From positions 1-33,023 of the forward strand of contig DATAZV010000370.1 of the NCBI GenBank assembly GCA_036271855.1: a DNA stretch of 33,023 bases, given 5' to 3'. Origin of the DNA: JAQGMJ01 sp036271855 (GTDB lineage: Bacteria; Pseudomonadota; Gammaproteobacteria; Burkholderiales; JAEUOS01). Position 1 is the first letter of the stretch; each line of letters opens with the position of its first letter. Shown here piece after piece: positions 17,701-23,830 of this stretch. Under the pieces are notes generated by a model. The model saw nothing but the letters and a program-made list of their open reading frames with translations. It was not told where the DNA came from and ran no database searches. A program made the position numbers and the translations under genes.

Positions 17701-17972
17701 AGGGCGACGATTTCGTTGCCGCAGTGCGCCGCCTCGGGTGCCGCGCCATGGCGCACCGCAAGCGCCATCGCGCGCGCGCGCAGCTCCCGCAGCGGGCGCG
17801 TCAGTTCGAGCGCGAGCAGGCCGCCCGCCAGCAGGGCGGCGGCGAGCGCGAGCGCGGCCACCGTGGTGTTCTGGAACAGGTAGCCCAGGCCCGGCGGCAG
17901 CGCGGCCACCAGCACCATCAGGCCGATCAGCGTCACCGCGATCGGCACCTGCTCGAAAATGCGGCGGATCAT
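14787..17972 (-). CDS. membrane hybrid histidine kinase (PAS-PAS-HisKA-HATPase-REC-REC-Hpt)
   Basis: 1061 residues. Two hydrophobic segments near the N-terminus (about 8-30 and 34-52) anchor it with almost no periplasmic loop, and a HAMP-like stretch follows. PAS1 (about 130-245) has the LQGPGTDP loop seen in LOV-type PAS domains, but GRKPGSLLQG lacks the flavin-binding Cys, so light sensing is not expected. PAS2 is about 260-375. HisKA has H404 in MSHEIRTPMNG; the ATPase keeps its N box (LAGNAIKF) and DTGIGM and GGTGLGLA. Two receivers have D700 (IDMKMPGM) and D842 (MDCQMPEMDG), and the C-terminal Hpt has H1004 (AAHTLKSSNANIGA). It is therefore a complete four-step phosphorelay in one chain. 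Its ATG overlaps the stop of a 32-codon ORF, and its stop lies just ahead of the GGDEF-EAL regulator, the likely phosphoryl receiver. Confidence 0.93.
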   Translation of the reverse strand: MIRRIFEQVPIAVTLIGLMVLVAALPPGLGYLFQNTTVAALALAAALLAGGLLALELTRPLRELRARAMALAVRHGAAPEAAHCGNEIVALRGAFIAMTESLERDRRRLELAHQQATEHSHELARREHEARDLAMVASRTHNAVIITDAAGLVLWVNQAFTRITGYALDEVRGRKPGSLLQGPGTDPATVARMREHLAAGAGFHCEILNYSRDGREYWLDVEVQPIYDGAGRIEKFMAVELDITDRKLKEQDLRQAEEFLDSVVENIPAMVFVKDAQDLRYQRINRAAEQILGMPRAAFVGKNDYDFFSRDKAERYIAQDRAALAAAEALEVESDEFSTATGELRILRTRKLPIRDKNGAPRYLLGISEDVTEQRNQQARLRQATEEALAASRAKSQFLANMSHEIRTPMNGVLGMTELLLGTQLSDRQRRFAETVYRSGEALLQIINDILDFSKIEAGKLELQKEEFALAALIEEIGELLAPRAHAKRVELACEVGSGLPPLLVGDAGRIRQVLTNLAGNAIKFTEAGEVLVKAAVAPGAAADAASCTVCFTVRDTGIGMPPEVLERLFRVFEQGSSSATKRYGGTGLGLAISQHLVQMMDGNITVSSEAGHGSTFEFRLTLPVGARTAAVAPLGEPAASLAGKRILVVEDNPTNRGILAQQMRNWGAECAAVDQGFSALDALEAAVGAGWPFDAALIDMKMPGMSGVELAERIHRSPRLAATRLAMLTSLSGPRDLSRARAAGIDLYLEKPVRQAELQRALRKLLAQPIPPARLQAAPQPGDGPPARIGGHVLVVEDNPVNREIAGTMLEQLGYSHAIAENGREALQQLSGQSFDLVLMDCQMPEMDGFEALRHIRAGGEGATLAVPTDVPVIALTANALAGDRERCIEAGFNDYLSKPFAETDLQAVLSRWPCAAVAAVVALPPPVATPVPAAPAAEAEGVPDSPLDPRILHTLRTMERGGAHGLIARLSGAFLASAPELFEQLRQAAACGDMAAARMAAHTLKSSNANIGAVAVSKLFARIEADARASEAAATAGRLDEAEHELRRVFAALQNLSPA

Positions 17973-18067
17973 TCCTGTCGTCCCGGTCTGCGTGCCCGCG
18001 CCAGGCGCGTGCGCAAGGCGGCCGCGGCAAGGGAAAGGGCGAGCAGGGTGGCGATGACGCTGGTCAT
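17969..18067 (-). CDS. small single-span membrane protein ORF (32 aa)
   Basis: A 32-codon frame starting MTSVIATLLALSLAAAALRT, with one hydrophobic segment at residues 4-18 and an Arg-rich tail (RTRLARARRPGRQE), the layout of a tiny inner-membrane protein with its C-terminus inside. GGAG sits 6 bases before its ATG. Its TGA overlaps the start of the hybrid kinase as ATGA, while the kinase start has only an AGGA directly abutting its ATG, so reading this ORF probably feeds ribosomes to the kinase. It follows a candidate FliA promoter by about 70 bases. It may be a true kinase-associated peptide or only a leader for coupling. No family was recognised, and the Ala/Leu-rich composition makes homology calls hard. 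Confidence 0.55.
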   Translation of the reverse strand: MTSVIATLLALSLAAAALRTRLARARRPGRQE

Positions 18068-18134
18068 GGAAGTCTCCGGTCGCCCGCGAGGGCACGCGCA
18101 TCTGGCCGGCAAAATGCCCGCCATATCCTTAGGG

Positions 18135-18161
18135 TTTTCGGCCGCCTGGCGGCGAACTTGA
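18135..18161 (-). promoter_or_regulatory. candidate FliA promoter for the small ORF, hybrid kinase and GGDEF-EAL unit
   Basis: Minus strand: TCAAGTTC (18161-18154), 11-base spacer, GCCGAAAA (18142-18135). This matches the sigma-28 consensus at 13 of 16 with exact spacing. It lies 68 bases before the 32-codon ORF and 74 bases past the stop of the receiver gene at 18236, so the kinase unit may have its own late-flagellar promoter in addition to read-through. Confidence 0.6.
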
Positions 18162-18202
18162 GTCGGCGGACCCATCCGGCCGCCGGGGGAGACGCATCAG
18201 GA

Positions 18203-18219
18203 GGCCCGGCTGGAGGGCC
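18203..18219 (-). terminator. possible hairpin terminator after the orphan receiver
   Basis: GGCCC (18203-18207) and GGGCC (18215-18219) can pair around a seven-base loop, 17 bases past the receiver stop. There is no T-run on the minus strand. It is placed to separate the receiver from the kinase unit, which fits a separate promoter at 18135-18161, but its strength is uncertain. Confidence 0.3.
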
Positions 18220-18235
18220 CGTGACTTGCGGCGCG

Positions 18236-18727
18236 CTAGTGGAATTGCGCCAGGCCGTGCCGATCGGCGAATAGTGAATCCGGCCAATGCGCGCCGGTGT
18301 TTTCCAGCGGCGGGGCGGAAAAGCCGGGCACCTCGGCCCGGGTCAGCGCGGCGGAGCGCAGCAGCAGCAGGTTACGCACGCGGGCGACGAATTCGGTATC
18401 GTCCACCGGCGTGGTGAGGAAATCGGCCGCCCCCAGTTTCCACGCCAGTGCGCGCACCGGGCCCAGGCCCGACACGGGCGGCAGCATCAGCACGAAGGGG
18501 ACGTCCCCCAGGTGCGGCATGGCGCGCAGGCGGCGCAGGAATTCGAGGCCGTCGCAGGCGCGCATCATATGGTCGGCCAGCACCAGGTCCGGTTCATTGT
18601 CGGCGCACCAATCCAGAGCGGCCGCAGGATGGGTGAAACATTCCACCCGTTTCAGGCCGGCCCGCAGCGCCATGGCGCGCAATGCGTCCACCTGCTCCAG
18701 GGAGTCGCTGACGATGACGATTTGCAT
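18236..18727 (-). CDS. stand-alone degenerate receiver resembling the RpfG receiver domain
   Basis: 163 residues: one receiver domain (about 1-125) and a 38-residue tail of no known type. The wording is close to the N-terminal receiver of RpfG-type HD-GYP proteins: LDWCADNEPDLVLADHMM, DGLEFLRRLRAM, DFLTTPVDDTEFVARVRNLL. No HD-GYP domain follows. D8 and the acceptor D52 remain, but the usual partner acid at 7 is Ser, the switch Thr is Pro (P83 in MLPP) and the conserved Lys is Thr (T106 in FLTTPV). Loss of both Thr and Lys usually prevents normal phosphorylation-dependent switching, so this may be a pseudo-receiver acting by protein contact. The ATG at 18727 is set by the receiver start; the open frame upstream runs through the promoter and is not coding. 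A consensus FliA promoter lies 38 bases ahead. Confidence 0.85.
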   Translation of the reverse strand: MQIVIVSDSLEQVDALRAMALRAGLKRVECFTHPAAALDWCADNEPDLVLADHMMRACDGLEFLRRLRAMPHLGDVPFVLMLPPVSGLGPVRALAWKLGAADFLTTPVDDTEFVARVRNLLLLRSAALTRAEVPGFSAPPLENTGAHWPDSLFADRHGLAQFH

Positions 18728-18765
18728 GGCGGATACCGGATCACGGTTATAGGGGTACGTCCTGG

Positions 18766-18792
18766 TTATCGGCTGGCGGCCGCCAAACTTTA
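18766..18792 (-). promoter_or_regulatory. consensus FliA (sigma-28) promoter for the orphan receiver
   Basis: Minus strand: TAAAGTTT (18792-18785), spacer GGCGGCCGCCA (11 bases), GCCGATAA (18773-18766). All 16 consensus positions and the spacing match. The receiver ATG is at 18727, giving a leader of about 30 bases. This is the best promoter in the window and ties a non-structural signalling gene to the late flagellar regulon. The cyclase gene at 18932 diverges from the same intergenic region. Confidence 0.9.
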
Positions 18793-18931
18793 GGGGCGAG
18801 AAAAAAATCACGCGGGCGCAACTGTCCCGGAAATACGGCCAAAAAGGTGGCTTGTTCAATGCCTCGGCGAGGACAGGCCGCGGCTATTCTGCGAGTCCAA
18901 ACCGGGATTCCGTTGCAAAACACGAGAAACC

Positions 18932-20671
18932 ATGTCCACCGTTCCGTCCAGCAACACCAATCCCACCGAAGTTGCCCGTGAAACCATCCGGCGCCTGGCG
19001 ATGGAGCGCATTGCGCCCACCCCGGACAACTACGGCCGCCTCTACGCGGAGATCTCCGGAGAAGAGGCCATCCACCCTGCCGCCCAGGCGCTGATCGATA
19101 TCGGCAGCGAATTGGCACGCCTGCCCGGCGCCGGCGCGACCGCGGGCCGTGCCATGCTGCAGAGCCTGAAACGGCAGAAATGGGACGAGGTCAAGGAGCA
19201 ATTGCAGACCTTGACCCGGCAGCCGACGGGCGAACCGCCGGCCTGGCACGTCCTGCTGCGCGACATGCTCAAGCAATGGGAACTGCGCCACGAAGGACTG
19301 CCGCAAGGCCGCAAGCGCGATGCGCTCGAGCATGTGCTGGACAATTCCCGCAGCGACGCCGGCAAGATGTTCCTGCGGCTCTCCGCCCTGGTCAAATCGT
19401 GGGCGGAAACGCCGGTGGCCCGTGTCACCGAATCGGCCCTGAGCGCCGACAAGGCGGCCGACTCGGACGAACTGCCGGGCTTCCTGCGCGACGTGCTCGC
19501 CCAGACCCTGGATTTTGCCGTCACCAACCGCCTCGGCTACAGCCCGCAACTGGCGGGCGAGGGGGCGCGCATCTCCGCCCTGTTCCGCGAAGCGCGCAGC
19601 CTGAAGGATTGCAACAAGGCGGCGCAGGCACTGCAGCAACTCTGGCTCAAGCTCGAATTGCGCGGCGAATCGGTGGACGAACTGATGCGTGGCCTGCTCA
19701 CCCTGATCAAGCTGCTGACGCAGAACATCGGCGAACTCGCCGGCGGCGACGACTGGCTGAAGAACCAGATGGAACGCGCCGACCTCCTGCTCACCGAGCC
19801 GCTGGACGTCAAGGCCCTGCACGAAGCGGAGCGCAGTTTCCGCGAGGTGGTGTACCGCCAGAGCAGCCTGAAGAGCAGCCTGGACAGCGCCAAGACCGCG
19901 CTCAAGACCATGGTCGGGATGTTCATCGACCGCTTGGGCCAGTTGAGCGAATCGACCGGCGGCTACCAGGAAAAATTCGCCGCCTACGCCACCCAGATCG
20001 AAGCCGCCTCCGACATCCGCCAGCTCTCCGACGTGCTGTCCAAGCTGGTCACCGACACCCGCGGCGCCCAGGCCGACATGCAGGCCACGCGCGAAGAACT
20101 CCTGCGCATGCGCGAAGATGCCCAGGCGCATGAAGAGCAGGTGCGCGCGCTGGAAAAAGAGCTGGATGAAGTCGGCCGGCTGGTCAAGGAGGACCCCCTG
20201 ACCAGCACCCTGAACCGGCGCGGCATGGAAGAGGCGTTCGCCGTCGAATCCGCGCGCACCGAGCGGGCCGGCGCGCCGCTGGCCGTCGCCCTGCTCGACG
20301 TCGACAATTTCAAGCAGCTCAACGACAAGCTCGGCCACCAGGCCGGCGACGAGGCGCTCAAATATCTCGCCACCGTGCTGCGCCAGACCATCCGCCCGTC
20401 CGACGCCGTGGCGCGCTACGGCGGCGAAGAGTTCGTGCTGCTGCTGCCAGCCACCGACCACGCCGAGGCCGTGCGGGTAATGACCCGCGTGCAGCGCACC
20501 CTGACGCGCAAGTTCTTCCTGCACAACAACGAGCGCGTGCTGATCACCTTCTCCGCCGGCGTTGCCGTGCGAACCGAAGGCGAAGGGCGCGACGAGCTGA
20601 TCGCACGGGCCGACGGCGCCATGTACCAGGCCAAGCAAAGCGGCAAAAACCGGGTTTGCGTGGCCGACTAA
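18932..20671 (+). CDS. GGEEF diguanylate cyclase with intact I-site
   Basis: 579 residues. The C-terminal GGDEF-family domain (about 415-579) makes cyclic-di-GMP from two GTP. Its signature is GGEEF at 497-501, with DPLTSTLNRRGMEEAF and LDVDNFKQLNDKLGHQAGDE upstream. The inhibitory site RxxD is intact (RPSD, 488-491), so product feedback is expected. The N-terminal 400 residues are soluble and helical, with a coiled-coil-like stretch ahead of the catalytic domain (about 380-415). The opening TIRRLAMERIAPTPDNYGRL recurs in flagellar-locus cyclases as far as I recall, though I cannot name the family. No membrane span or receiver was seen. It opens a four-gene plus-strand unit; the next start is 12 bases after its stop. 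Confidence 0.93.
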   Translation: MSTVPSSNTNPTEVARETIRRLAMERIAPTPDNYGRLYAEISGEEAIHPAAQALIDIGSELARLPGAGATAGRAMLQSLKRQKWDEVKEQLQTLTRQPTGEPPAWHVLLRDMLKQWELRHEGLPQGRKRDALEHVLDNSRSDAGKMFLRLSALVKSWAETPVARVTESALSADKAADSDELPGFLRDVLAQTLDFAVTNRLGYSPQLAGEGARISALFREARSLKDCNKAAQALQQLWLKLELRGESVDELMRGLLTLIKLLTQNIGELAGGDDWLKNQMERADLLLTEPLDVKALHEAERSFREVVYRQSSLKSSLDSAKTALKTMVGMFIDRLGQLSESTGGYQEKFAAYATQIEAASDIRQLSDVLSKLVTDTRGAQADMQATREELLRMREDAQAHEEQVRALEKELDEVGRLVKEDPLTSTLNRRGMEEAFAVESARTERAGAPLAVALLDVDNFKQLNDKLGHQAGDEALKYLATVLRQTIRPSDAVARYGGEEFVLLLPATDHAEAVRVMTRVQRTLTRKFFLHNNERVLITFSAGVAVRTEGEGRDELIARADGAMYQAKQSGKNRVCVAD

Positions 20672-20683
20672 ATGCATTGACCG

Positions 20684-23600
20684 GTGCCCTCGACCACCAA
20701 AGAACCCGGCGGCGCGCCGAAGGCGGCGCCTGACGGCGGCAGCCGGCTGCGCCAGTGGCGCGCCGCGCTGCTGGTCGCCTGTGCCGGGGTCGCCCTCACG
20801 GTAGCGATGCTGTATCGCGTCAGCGATTCGCTGCGCGAGGAGGGAAGGGCCAACCTGGGCGTCGAGTCGGAACGCATCGGCGACGAGATCCGCGGCCGCA
20901 TGAACGTCTATTCGACCATGCTCGCCAGCGGCGCCGGCCTGTTCCACGCCAGCGACCTGGTGACCCGCAACGACTGGAGCGACTACGCCTCTTCGCTGGA
21001 AATCGGGCGCAACTATCCGGGCATCCAGAACCTCGCCTACCTGGAACGCGTCACCAGCGAAGGCCGCCAGGAATTCGAGGAACGGGTCAGCCGCGAGCAG
21101 GAAATGAAAGTCGCGATCCGTCCGATGCCCGGCGTGACGCCCCCCGAGCTCTACCCGGTGCTATACGTCTATCCCGAGAGCGGGCGCAATCGCGGTACCC
21201 TCGGTTTCGACCTCTATGCCGAGCCGGTGCGCCGCGTCACCATCGAGCAGGCCGCCGCCAACGGCGTGCCGACGCTCTCCGGCAAGGTCTCGCTGCTGGG
21301 CGAGACGCCCGCCAGCGGCGCCCAGCCGGGCGTCCTGTTGTTCATGCCGGTCTACCGGCGCAGCATCGAAATCGGCAAACCCGGCGAGCGCCATGCGGAC
21401 TTGCGCGGTTTTGTCTACGCCGTGTTCCGCACCCATGAATTGATGCATGAAATACTGCGCGGCCGCAAGATCGACATCGGGGTCGAATTGTTCGACGGCA
21501 CCATCGGACCCGACAACACCCTGTTCAGTTATTCGGGAATGGCGCCCGGGCCGGCGTCGCAATGGGGGCATGGCGCCGCCCCGCAGGTGCTGGTGCGCGA
21601 CCTGCAGGTCGCGGGCCGCTCCTGGCGCACCCGCTTCACTGCCCCCTGGGATTTCGGCATCGCCAATGCGCGCCGCCAGCAGGCCGTCGTACTCGCGGCC
21701 GGCCTGCTGATCACCGCCCTTGGCGCGCTGGTGGTATGGAGCGTGGCGCGCACACGCGAAGCGGCATTGTGCCTGGCCGAAGAGATGACCGGCGAACTGT
21801 CCGCCACCCAGGCGCGCTTCGAACGCATGGTCGGCGGCACCAGCGACGGCGTATGGGAAATCGACCTGTCCAGCGGCGCGGCCTATTGTTCGCCGCGCTG
21901 CCGGGCGCTGTTGGGCTGGAATGCCGACGGCGGCGTGATGGACCTGCCATGGGCGGTCAAGCGCATCGACTTGCGCGACCGCCGGCGCGTGCTGGCCGAA
22001 TTCAGGCATTGCATGCGCGCCGGCGGCGAGCTCGACCTCAAGCTGAGGATCATCCCCGGCGCCGCTGCCGGCCGCGGTGCCGGTTGCTGGTTCCGCCTGC
22101 GCGCGCGCGTCTCCCGGGCGGCCGGCGGCGGCATCTACATGTCGGGCGCGCTTACCGACATCCAGGAACAGGAAGAAGCGCAGGAGCGCGAGGACCGGCT
22201 GCTGCGGGTGATCGAGTCGAGCCCGGATATAGCGCTCACCTTCAATCCGGAAGGCCGCATCACCTATCTCAACGCGGCGGCACGGCGCGCCTTCGGCGCC
22301 AGCGGCGCCGGCGCCGAAAGCCTGGGCGGTGCCCGCGACTTCGTGCAGGGCGAACTGGCCCGAATCGCCGCGCGCCAGGCACGCGCCGACGCCGGCAGCA
22401 GCGGCGCCGGCGGCATGGTCTGGCAGGGCGAGGCCGAACTGGCGCTGGCCGACGGCACCAGCCTGCCGGTGTCGCAGGTGGTGGTCGGCCACGCCGATGG
22501 CGCCGGCGTGGTGCTCTACCATTCGATGGTGATGCGCGACATCCGGGTGCGCCGCCGCATCGAAGCCGCGCTCAAGGAAGCGCAGGCGCGCTATGACCGC
22601 GCGCTGGCCGGCGCCAACGACGGCATCTGGGAATTCGACCCGCGCGCCGGCGCCTTGTTCTGTTCCGAACGGATGGAAGACCTGCTCGGCGTCGCGCGCG
22701 GCTGCGGCCCGCGCACCCATCTCGGCTTTTGCGCACTGATCCATCCAGACGACCTCGCGGTCCATCTCAAGGCCACCCGCGGCCTGATGGTCAGTGCCGG
22801 CACCCACCTCTGGGACCTGCGCATGATGCGCGGCGACGGCGGTTGCCGCTGGGTGCGCATGCGCGGCATGGCGACCTTCAACGGGCGCGGCGACGCCGTC
22901 CTCAACTCCGGCACCATGAGCGACATCCACGAGGCCAAACTGGCCGAGGAAGAACTCACGCGTCACCGCGACGACCTTGCCGGCCTGGTGGCCGCACGCA
23001 CCGCCAGCGCCGATGCGACGCGCCTGGAGGCCGAACGCGCACGCGAAGCGGCGGAAACGGCAAACCGCTCGAAGAGCGATTTTCTCGCCAACATGTCGCA
23101 TGAGCTGCGCACGCCGATGCACGCCATCCTGAGCTTCGCCAGCTTCGGCGTGGAAAAGACCGGGCGCGCCGAGCGCGAAAAGCTGCTGCACTATTTTCGC
23201 AACATCCAGAAAAGCGGCGCCCGCCTGCTCACCTTGCTCAACGACCTGCTCGACCTCTCCAAGCTGGAGGCCGGCAAGATGGAAATGCAGCTGCGCGAAA
23301 CCGACCCCGCCGGCCTGATCAGGGAAGCGGCGGCCGAAGCCGAGGCACTGGCCAACAGCCACGGCATCCGCATCGAACTCGACGCGCCCGGGCAGCCGCT
23401 GGCGGCGCAACTGGACGCCGCCCGCATGCTGCAGGTGCTGCGCAATCTGCTGTCCAACGCCATCAAGTTCAGCCGGCCGGGCGGCACCGTCACGATCGGA
23501 CTGCAGGCGCTGCCGGCCGTCCGCAGCGGCGATGGTTGCGCCTGCATCGAGGTCGTCATCCGCGACCAGGGCATCGGCATTCCGGAGGGCGAACTCGAAG

Positions 23601-23830
23601 CCGTGTTCGACAAATTCGTGCAATCGTCGAAGACCAAGACCGGCGCCGGCGGTACCGGCCTGGGGCTGGCGATCTGCCGCGAAATCGTGCAGGCGCACGA
23701 CGGCAGCATCCATGCCCGCAACAATCCACCGCCGCTGCCGGGCGCCTGTTTCACCCTGCGGCTGCCGACCCGGGGCGCGCATGCCGAACGGCCCGAAGGC
23801 GCTGCGTTCGCGGCGCGGGAGGCCGCATGA
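20684..23830 (+). CDS. membrane CHASE-PAS-PAS-PAS sensor histidine kinase
   Basis: 1048 residues from a GTG at 20684, directly after an in-frame stop; no ATG occurs before residue 73, so GTG is the only start that includes the first membrane span. Segments at about 26-45 and 333-353 bracket a roughly 285-residue outer domain that reads as a CHASE sensor (NYPGIQNLAYLERV, GTLGFDLYAEPVRRVTIEQA). Three PAS domains follow (about 380-490, 505-620, 632-745), then a coiled coil, HisKA with H806 (MSHELRTPMHAILSF) and an ATPase with NLLSNAIKF, RDQGIGIP and GGTGLGLAI. There is no receiver, so it needs a separate partner; the REC protein two genes downstream is the nearest. Its C-terminal third is a near repeat of the next gene. 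The weak ribosome site suggests coupling to the cyclase. Confidence 0.92.
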   Translation: MPSTTKEPGGAPKAAPDGGSRLRQWRAALLVACAGVALTVAMLYRVSDSLREEGRANLGVESERIGDEIRGRMNVYSTMLASGAGLFHASDLVTRNDWSDYASSLEIGRNYPGIQNLAYLERVTSEGRQEFEERVSREQEMKVAIRPMPGVTPPELYPVLYVYPESGRNRGTLGFDLYAEPVRRVTIEQAAANGVPTLSGKVSLLGETPASGAQPGVLLFMPVYRRSIEIGKPGERHADLRGFVYAVFRTHELMHEILRGRKIDIGVELFDGTIGPDNTLFSYSGMAPGPASQWGHGAAPQVLVRDLQVAGRSWRTRFTAPWDFGIANARRQQAVVLAAGLLITALGALVVWSVARTREAALCLAEEMTGELSATQARFERMVGGTSDGVWEIDLSSGAAYCSPRCRALLGWNADGGVMDLPWAVKRIDLRDRRRVLAEFRHCMRAGGELDLKLRIIPGAAAGRGAGCWFRLRARVSRAAGGGIYMSGALTDIQEQEEAQEREDRLLRVIESSPDIALTFNPEGRITYLNAAARRAFGASGAGAESLGGARDFVQGELARIAARQARADAGSSGAGGMVWQGEAELALADGTSLPVSQVVVGHADGAGVVLYHSMVMRDIRVRRRIEAALKEAQARYDRALAGANDGIWEFDPRAGALFCSERMEDLLGVARGCGPRTHLGFCALIHPDDLAVHLKATRGLMVSAGTHLWDLRMMRGDGGCRWVRMRGMATFNGRGDAVLNSGTMSDIHEAKLAEEELTRHRDDLAGLVAARTASADATRLEAERAREAAETANRSKSDFLANMSHELRTPMHAILSFASFGVEKTGRAEREKLLHYFRNIQKSGARLLTLLNDLLDLSKLEAGKMEMQLRETDPAGLIREAAAEAEALANSHGIRIELDAPGQPLAAQLDAARMLQVLRNLLSNAIKFSRPGGTVTIGLQALPAVRSGDGCACIEVVIRDQGIGIPEGELEAVFDKFVQSSKTKTGAGGTGLGLAICREIVQAHDGSIHARNNPPPLPGACFTLRLPTRGAHAERPEGAAFAAREAA

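Noticed and set aside
16515..18161. 548-codon plus-strand frame opposite the hybrid kinase
   Set aside because: Antisense shadow that runs through the small ORF and its promoter region; no domains.
20672..20680. ATG-CAT-TGA two-codon frame just after the cyclase stop
   Set aside because: Too short to mean anything beyond possible ribosome re-initiation; not evidence for a leader peptide.
18884..20947. 687-codon minus-strand frame opposite the cyclase
   Set aside because: It covers the cyclase and the start of the next kinase in antisense, with a low-information sequence and no ribosome site seen.
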